In this document: one piece after another, positions 6,122-9,807 of the stretch | How positions within the stretch are numbered: position 1 is the first letter of the stretch | Layout of the letters: each line of letters opens with the position of its first letter | Assembly (NCBI GenBank): GCA_034437715.1 | Contig: DAOTTR010000577.1 | Coordinates: 1-9,807, forward strand | Length of the DNA: 9,807 bases | Direction of reading: 5' to 3' | Source: JAHBVH01 sp034437715 | Lineage (GTDB): Bacteria; Chloroflexota; Anaerolineae; Caldilineales; Caldilineaceae | Notes under the pieces: model-generated | The model's input: the letters and a program-made list of their open reading frames with translations, nothing else | Database searches by the model: none | Told to the model about the DNA's origin: nothing | Position numbers and translations under genes: made by a program

Positions 6122-9100
6122 TCACTTCGCCCCCGCTGCTTCCAGCAATGTGATCATCGCTGTATAGCCGCGCTGGCGCGCATGGGCCAAGGGTGTCACC
6201 CCCTGCCCGTCGGCTAGATTGACATCAGCCCCCGCTTCGATCAGCAGGCGAACTACCTCGGTGCGCGCTGGGCCGCCATCGCCTAGGATGATTGCCTCTA
6301 GCAAGGCTGTCCAGCCCAGGTTGTTGACGTGATCAATGTCTACATCGGTGTGATTGAGCAGTTCGGCCACCACTTCGACCGGGCCGCGCTCCGCCGCGGG
6401 GATCAGCGCGGTACCGCCAAAACGATTGGTCAGCTTGGTATCTGCCCCGGCTGCAATTGTCAATTTGAGAATCTCCAACAATCCTTCCGCGCCAGCATAC
6501 AAGAAGGGATTGTCCTGGCGATTGTCTTGGAGATTGATATCGGCCCCGGCGGCAATCAAGGCTTGGACTGTCGCGACCTGATTGCCGTGCGTGGCCGCCA
6601 TCACGGGTGTGCGGCCATTGGCATCGCGACTGTTGATGTCGGCCCCGGTGGCCAACAAGCGCAAGACCGTGGGTGTATCACCCTGTTCGGCGGCGCGGAT
6701 CAATGCTGTATTCATCACTTGCTCCGTTGCCGGGTTGCTGATCGATGGGGTGACTGTCGTTGGCGGTGTTGCCGTTGCAACCAGCACAGGCGTTGCGACT
6801 GGCGCTGTCGGTGCAATGATGGATTGACAGGCTATGAGTGTCATGCCCATGGTTAACAGCAGAACCAAGGCGAGTTGCTGGCCCGTCCAGAATTCAGCCA
6901 GCAATTCAGCTTGGTCCAACACCTTGTTGACCGAAGCGATATATTCGCCTGTGGTCGGATCATCCGGTGGATATTTGTATTTGCGCAAAATCCGTTTGAC
7001 TAGAACGCGCAACTTGGCTTGCACGCTTTCTTTCAGTTGCCAGTCAATCGAGGTGTTCTTGCGCACGCTTTCGACCAGTTCATGGGCAATCTCTTTTAGG
7101 ATTTGGTTGCCCAGCACAGCTTCGGCGCTGGGATTGTCGGCCAGGGCATCGTAGAAGGCGAGTTCATCGACACGCAAATTCATCTGTTCGCCACGCTGAT
7201 CCGCTTCCCGAATTTCTTGTGCCATCCGAATCAACTCTTCGATAATCTTGGCCGAATCGATCAAGCCATTTTGATAGCGCTTGATCGCCTCGGCGAGCAT
7301 TTCCGAAAACTTCCGGCTTTGTACCAAGTTGGTTGCCGCGCGGCTTTTGATCTCATCGTTAAGCAGACGCTTGAGTAGCTCTAAGGCCAAATTCTTGCGC
7401 GCCATGCCTTGCACTTCGGCCAAGAATTCATCGGACAAAATCGAAATATCCGGTTTCTTGATTCCAGCTGCGTCGAAAATATCAACAACTTGGTGCGAGA
7501 TAATCGCGTCATTGATAATCTGGCGAATCGCCGTTTCGATCTCTTCATTGGTACGCGTTTTGCTCTGTTCATCGAATTTGGCAAAACGCGCCTTGATCGC
7601 CTGGAAGAAGGCTAGGTCATCGCGGATTTCAACGGTTTTGGGATGGGGCACCGACAGCGCAAAGGCTTTTTGCAAACGAACTACATTGGCCTGAAAGCGT
7701 TCTTGGCCGTTGCGCAGGCGTTGCCCATCCTTTTCTTCGGTCAAATCGCCTATCGCATTGGCCGCATCCAGGATAAAGCCCAACTTCTGCTGGGGCTCCA
7801 GCGTAAAGTAGCGGCGATAATCGAAGGTAGCGAACATATCTACCACGATTTCGTACAATTCCAGCATTTTGGCGACGGCTTCCTCTTGATCCAGCGCCAA
7901 CTGGCCCTTGCCTTTGCTCGCCGTATAGATGGCTAAGGCGTTTTTTAGATCCTGGGCAATGCCAATGTAATCAACAATCAGGCCACCTGCTTTATCGCCA
8001 AAGACGCGATTGACACGGGCAATGGCCTGCATCAAATTATGCCCATTCATCGGCTTGTCAATGTACATGGTGTGTAGACAGGGGGCATCAAAGCCGGTCA
8101 ACAACATATCACGCACAATCACCAATTGGAGCGGATCGCTGGGGTCTTTGAGCCGATCGCCGATCGCCTTGCGCCGGGCTTTGTTGCGGATATGCGCTTG
8201 CCAATCTAGCGGGTCGCTGGCGGAGCCGGTCATGATCACTTTGATGGCACCTTGCTCATCGGCTGGGTCATACCAATCTGGGCGCAGCTTGATAATGGCG
8301 TCGTGCAAAGCCACACAGATGCGCCGGCTCATGCAGACAATCATCCCTTTGCCCGTCGCTGCTTGGGTGCGCGCTTCAAAATGCGCCACCAAATCAGCGG
8401 CAACTTGTTGCAAGCGGCTGGCACTGCCGACTACGGCCTCTTTACTGGTCCAGCGGGCAAAGCGTTGCTGTCGCTCTGTCAACTCGTCGTCTTCAGTGAT
8501 CTCCTCGACCCGCTGATCGAGCAGTTGCTGATCGGCTTCGGAAAGCTGGATTTGGGCCAGGCGGCTTTCGTAATAGATGCGCACCGTCGCGCCATCTTCG
8601 ACGGCCTGCTGGATGTCGTAGATGTCAATGTAGTTGCCAAAGACGGCCTGGGTGTTGGCATCTGCTGTTTCAATTGGCGTGCCGGTAAAGCCAATAAAGG
8701 AGGCATGGGGCAAGGCATCGCGCATGTGGCGGGCAAAGCCATCAATAAAATCGTACTGGCTGCGGTGCGCTTCGTCGGCAATCACAACAATGTTGCGCCG
8801 ATCACTGAGCTGTGGATAGGCCGCACCTTGGGTTTCGGGCAGGAATTTCTGAATGGTGGTAAAGATCACGCCGCCCGAGGCCACCGCCAACAGCTTTTTT
8901 AGATCTTCGCGATTGGCGGCTTGTGCTGGTGTCTGGCGCAGCAGTTGCTGACAATGGGTGAAGGTCTCAAAGAGTTGTTGATCCAGGTCGTTGCGGTCGG
9001 TGAGCACGACCAAGGTTGGATTATTCATGGCCGGAGTCAACACCAACTTGCCCGCATAGAAGACCATGGAGAGGCTCTTGCCGCTGCCCTGCGTGTGCCA

Positions 9101-9807
9101 GACTACGCCTGCCCGCTGATCACCCTTGGGTTGGTCGGTGACGCTGGCCAAGCCATAGGCAACGGGTGATTCGCGCACAATGTTGGCTGGCAATGGTGTG
9201 GCCGCCGCGGCGCGCAGGGTTGAGTCGATAGCGCGATTCACGGCATAGTATTGGTGATAGGCCGCGACCTTCTTGACGGTCTTCTCCTTGCTCTGTTCAA
9301 AGACGATGAAATGGCGAATGAGATCGAGCAGGGTCGTTTTGTTGAGCAAGCCTTTGATCAGCGGCTCTAATGCGGGCTCTTGTTTGGGATCGATGATCGT
9401 GATCCCATCGGCGGTTTTCCACTCCATAAAGCGCGGATATTCACTGGAGAGGGTGCCCACTTTGGCAAACCAGCCGTCGCTGATGATCAGCAAGGCATTG
9501 TAGGTAAAGAGCGAGGGAATCAGTTGTTTATAGGTTTGCAATTGGTGATAGGCGGCCTGGATACCGGCCTTTTCATCGGCAGCATTTTTCAGCTCAATCA
9601 CAACCAGCGGCAGGCCATTGATCAACAAGACAATATCAGGCCGTTTGTTGTTGTGATTTTCCAGCACTGTATATTGATTGACGGCTAAAAATTCGTTCTT
9701 GTCGGGATCGTTAAAATCAACCAGCCAGACTTTGTCCGTCTTGGTTTTGCCCTCACCAATGCCAAACTTGATGTCAACGCCCTCGGTGAGCAGGCTGTGA
9801 AAGGCTT
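6122..9807 (-). CDS. hsdR: Type I restriction subunit R (HsdR), 5' partial, fused in frame to a lipoprotein-type ankyrin-repeat tail
   Basis: The frame is open from the right window edge (first full codon 9805-9803) to TGA 6122-6124, giving 1227 visible residues. About the first 970 are HsdR, the motor and nuclease of type I restriction-modification complexes, which translocates DNA with ATP and cleaves it. Visible landmarks, numbered from the window edge: nuclease core Pro56-Asp57 ... Glu71-Leu-Lys73 (PD-x13-ExK), Walker A WHTQGSGKS with GSGKS at 240-244, DEAH at 344-347, FTGTP, then RDMLLTGFDAPCLHT and QAIARVNR of the second RecA lobe, and the helical C-domain to LDQAELLAEFW. An N-terminal part of unknown length is outside the window. 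Instead of stopping there, as HsdR normally does, the frame continues for about 255 residues: hydrophobic segment, lipobox LIAC, Thr/Pro linker and six ankyrin repeats. No internal stop or frameshift interrupts it. HsdM and HsdS, its required partners, would lie to the right. Confidence 0.9.
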   Translation of the reverse strand, partial: AFHSLLTEGVDIKFGIGEGKTKTDKVWLVDFNDPDKNEFLAVNQYTVLENHNNKRPDIVLLINGLPLVVIELKNAADEKAGIQAAYHQLQTYKQLIPSLFTYNALLIISDGWFAKVGTLSSEYPRFMEWKTADGITIIDPKQEPALEPLIKGLLNKTTLLDLIRHFIVFEQSKEKTVKKVAAYHQYYAVNRAIDSTLRAAAATPLPANIVRESPVAYGLASVTDQPKGDQRAGVVWHTQGSGKSLSMVFYAGKLVLTPAMNNPTLVVLTDRNDLDQQLFETFTHCQQLLRQTPAQAANREDLKKLLAVASGGVIFTTIQKFLPETQGAAYPQLSDRRNIVVIADEAHRSQYDFIDGFARHMRDALPHASFIGFTGTPIETADANTQAVFGNYIDIYDIQQAVEDGATVRIYYESRLAQIQLSEADQQLLDQRVEEITEDDELTERQQRFARWTSKEAVVGSASRLQQVAADLVAHFEARTQAATGKGMIVCMSRRICVALHDAIIKLRPDWYDPADEQGAIKVIMTGSASDPLDWQAHIRNKARRKAIGDRLKDPSDPLQLVIVRDMLLTGFDAPCLHTMYIDKPMNGHNLMQAIARVNRVFGDKAGGLIVDYIGIAQDLKNALAIYTASKGKGQLALDQEEAVAKMLELYEIVVDMFATFDYRRYFTLEPQQKLGFILDAANAIGDLTEEKDGQRLRNGQERFQANVVRLQKAFALSVPHPKTVEIRDDLAFFQAIKARFAKFDEQSKTRTNEEIETAIRQIINDAIISHQVVDIFDAAGIKKPDISILSDEFLAEVQGMARKNLALELLKRLLNDEIKSRAATNLVQSRKFSEMLAEAIKRYQNGLIDSAKIIEELIRMAQEIREADQRGEQMNLRVDELAFYDALADNPSAEAVLGNQILKEIAHELVESVRKNTSIDWQLKESVQAKLRVLVKRILRKYKYPPDDPTTGEYIASVNKVLDQAELLAEFWTGQQLALVLLLTMGMTLIACQSIIAPTAPVATPVLVATATPPTTVTPSISNPATEQVMNTALIRAAEQGDTPTVLRLLATGADINSRDANGRTPVMAATHGNQVATVQALIAAGADINLQDNRQDNPFLYAGAEGLLEILKLTIAAGADTKLTNRFGGTALIPAAERGPVEVVAELLNHTDVDIDHVNNLGWTALLEAIILGDGGPARTEVVRLLIEAGADVNLADGQGVTPLAHARQRGYTAMITLLEAAGAK
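6125..6895 (-). other. Lipoprotein signal segment, linker and six ankyrin repeats fused to HsdR
   Basis: This is the C-terminal 257 residues of the frame above. Directly after EFWTGQQ comes LALVLLLTMGMTLIAC, a hydrophobic core ending in the canonical lipobox Leu-Ile-Ala-Cys (Cys codon 6829-6827), then a low-complexity Ala/Pro/Thr/Val linker typical of surface lipoproteins. After that come six ankyrin repeats of about 33 residues, recognised by TAL/TPx...A...G and LL..GADIN patterns (for example LLATGADINSRDANG, LIEAGADVNLADGQG). A free-standing lipoprotein would need a start codon and a basic n-region before the hydrophobic core. Here there is none: the only ATGs (6850-6848, 6844-6842) are inside the core. 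The piece therefore appears to be a lipoprotein gene that lost its 5' end and became continuous with hsdR. As translated, the segment could act as a transmembrane helix, or simply be tolerated as a tail. Confidence 0.8.

Noticed and set aside
6329..6856. A 175-codon plus-strand Cys/Gly-rich frame opposite the ankyrin repeats
   Set aside because: Its repetitive Cys/Gly-rich content is the reverse complement of the periodic ankyrin codons, not an independent protein.

Overview
The window is about 9.8 kb from a mid-GC bacterial chromosome with no rRNA or tRNA to fix its identity. The Ala/Thr/Pro-rich linker after a lipobox and the general gene style are reminiscent of filamentous Chloroflexota. 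That placement is an inference with low to moderate confidence. The window has two halves of different character, separated by a gene-free, AT-richer tract at 4518-5199.

Left half (1-4517), a metabolic island. A 3'-partial plus-strand gene encodes a BNR/Asp-box (sialidase-type) beta-propeller. It is followed after 25 nt by an amidohydrolase built of two tandem amidohydrolase-2 domains, of which only the second keeps the metal ligands. Then, after a 174-nt gap carrying nested inverted repeats, comes a Gfo/Idh/MocA NAD(P)-dependent oxidoreductase. A FadR-subfamily GntR repressor (HTH plus FCD domain) lies convergently downstream, with an 11-bp perfect hairpin between the two stops. The set looks like a catabolic operon for a sugar, sugar acid or lactone with a local regulator. 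The substrate cannot be read from the sequence.

Middle (4518-5199). This tract holds a possible promoter and operator-like palindromes for the GntR gene, an 18-bp near-perfect inverted repeat, and an approximately 90-bp MITE-like element with terminal inverted repeats and a repeated flank. No convincing gene is visible.

Right half (5200-9807), restriction/defence genes. A plus-strand gene encodes a membrane-anchored Mrr-type nuclease (one TM helix, D-x12-QxK catalytic core, C-terminal Cys/His putative zinc site). Convergent to it is a minus-strand type I restriction subunit HsdR whose 5' end lies beyond the window. Its nuclease (PD-x13-ExK) and helicase motifs are intact. The most striking observation is at its C-terminus: the frame runs without a stop into a hydrophobic lipoprotein-type signal segment ending in the lipobox LIAC, a Thr/Pro/Ala linker and six ankyrin repeats. 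This is an apparent in-frame fusion of hsdR with a secreted ankyrin lipoprotein gene. An intrinsic terminator oriented for the minus strand lies between the two nuclease genes. The hsdM and hsdS partners, if present, would be to the right of the window.
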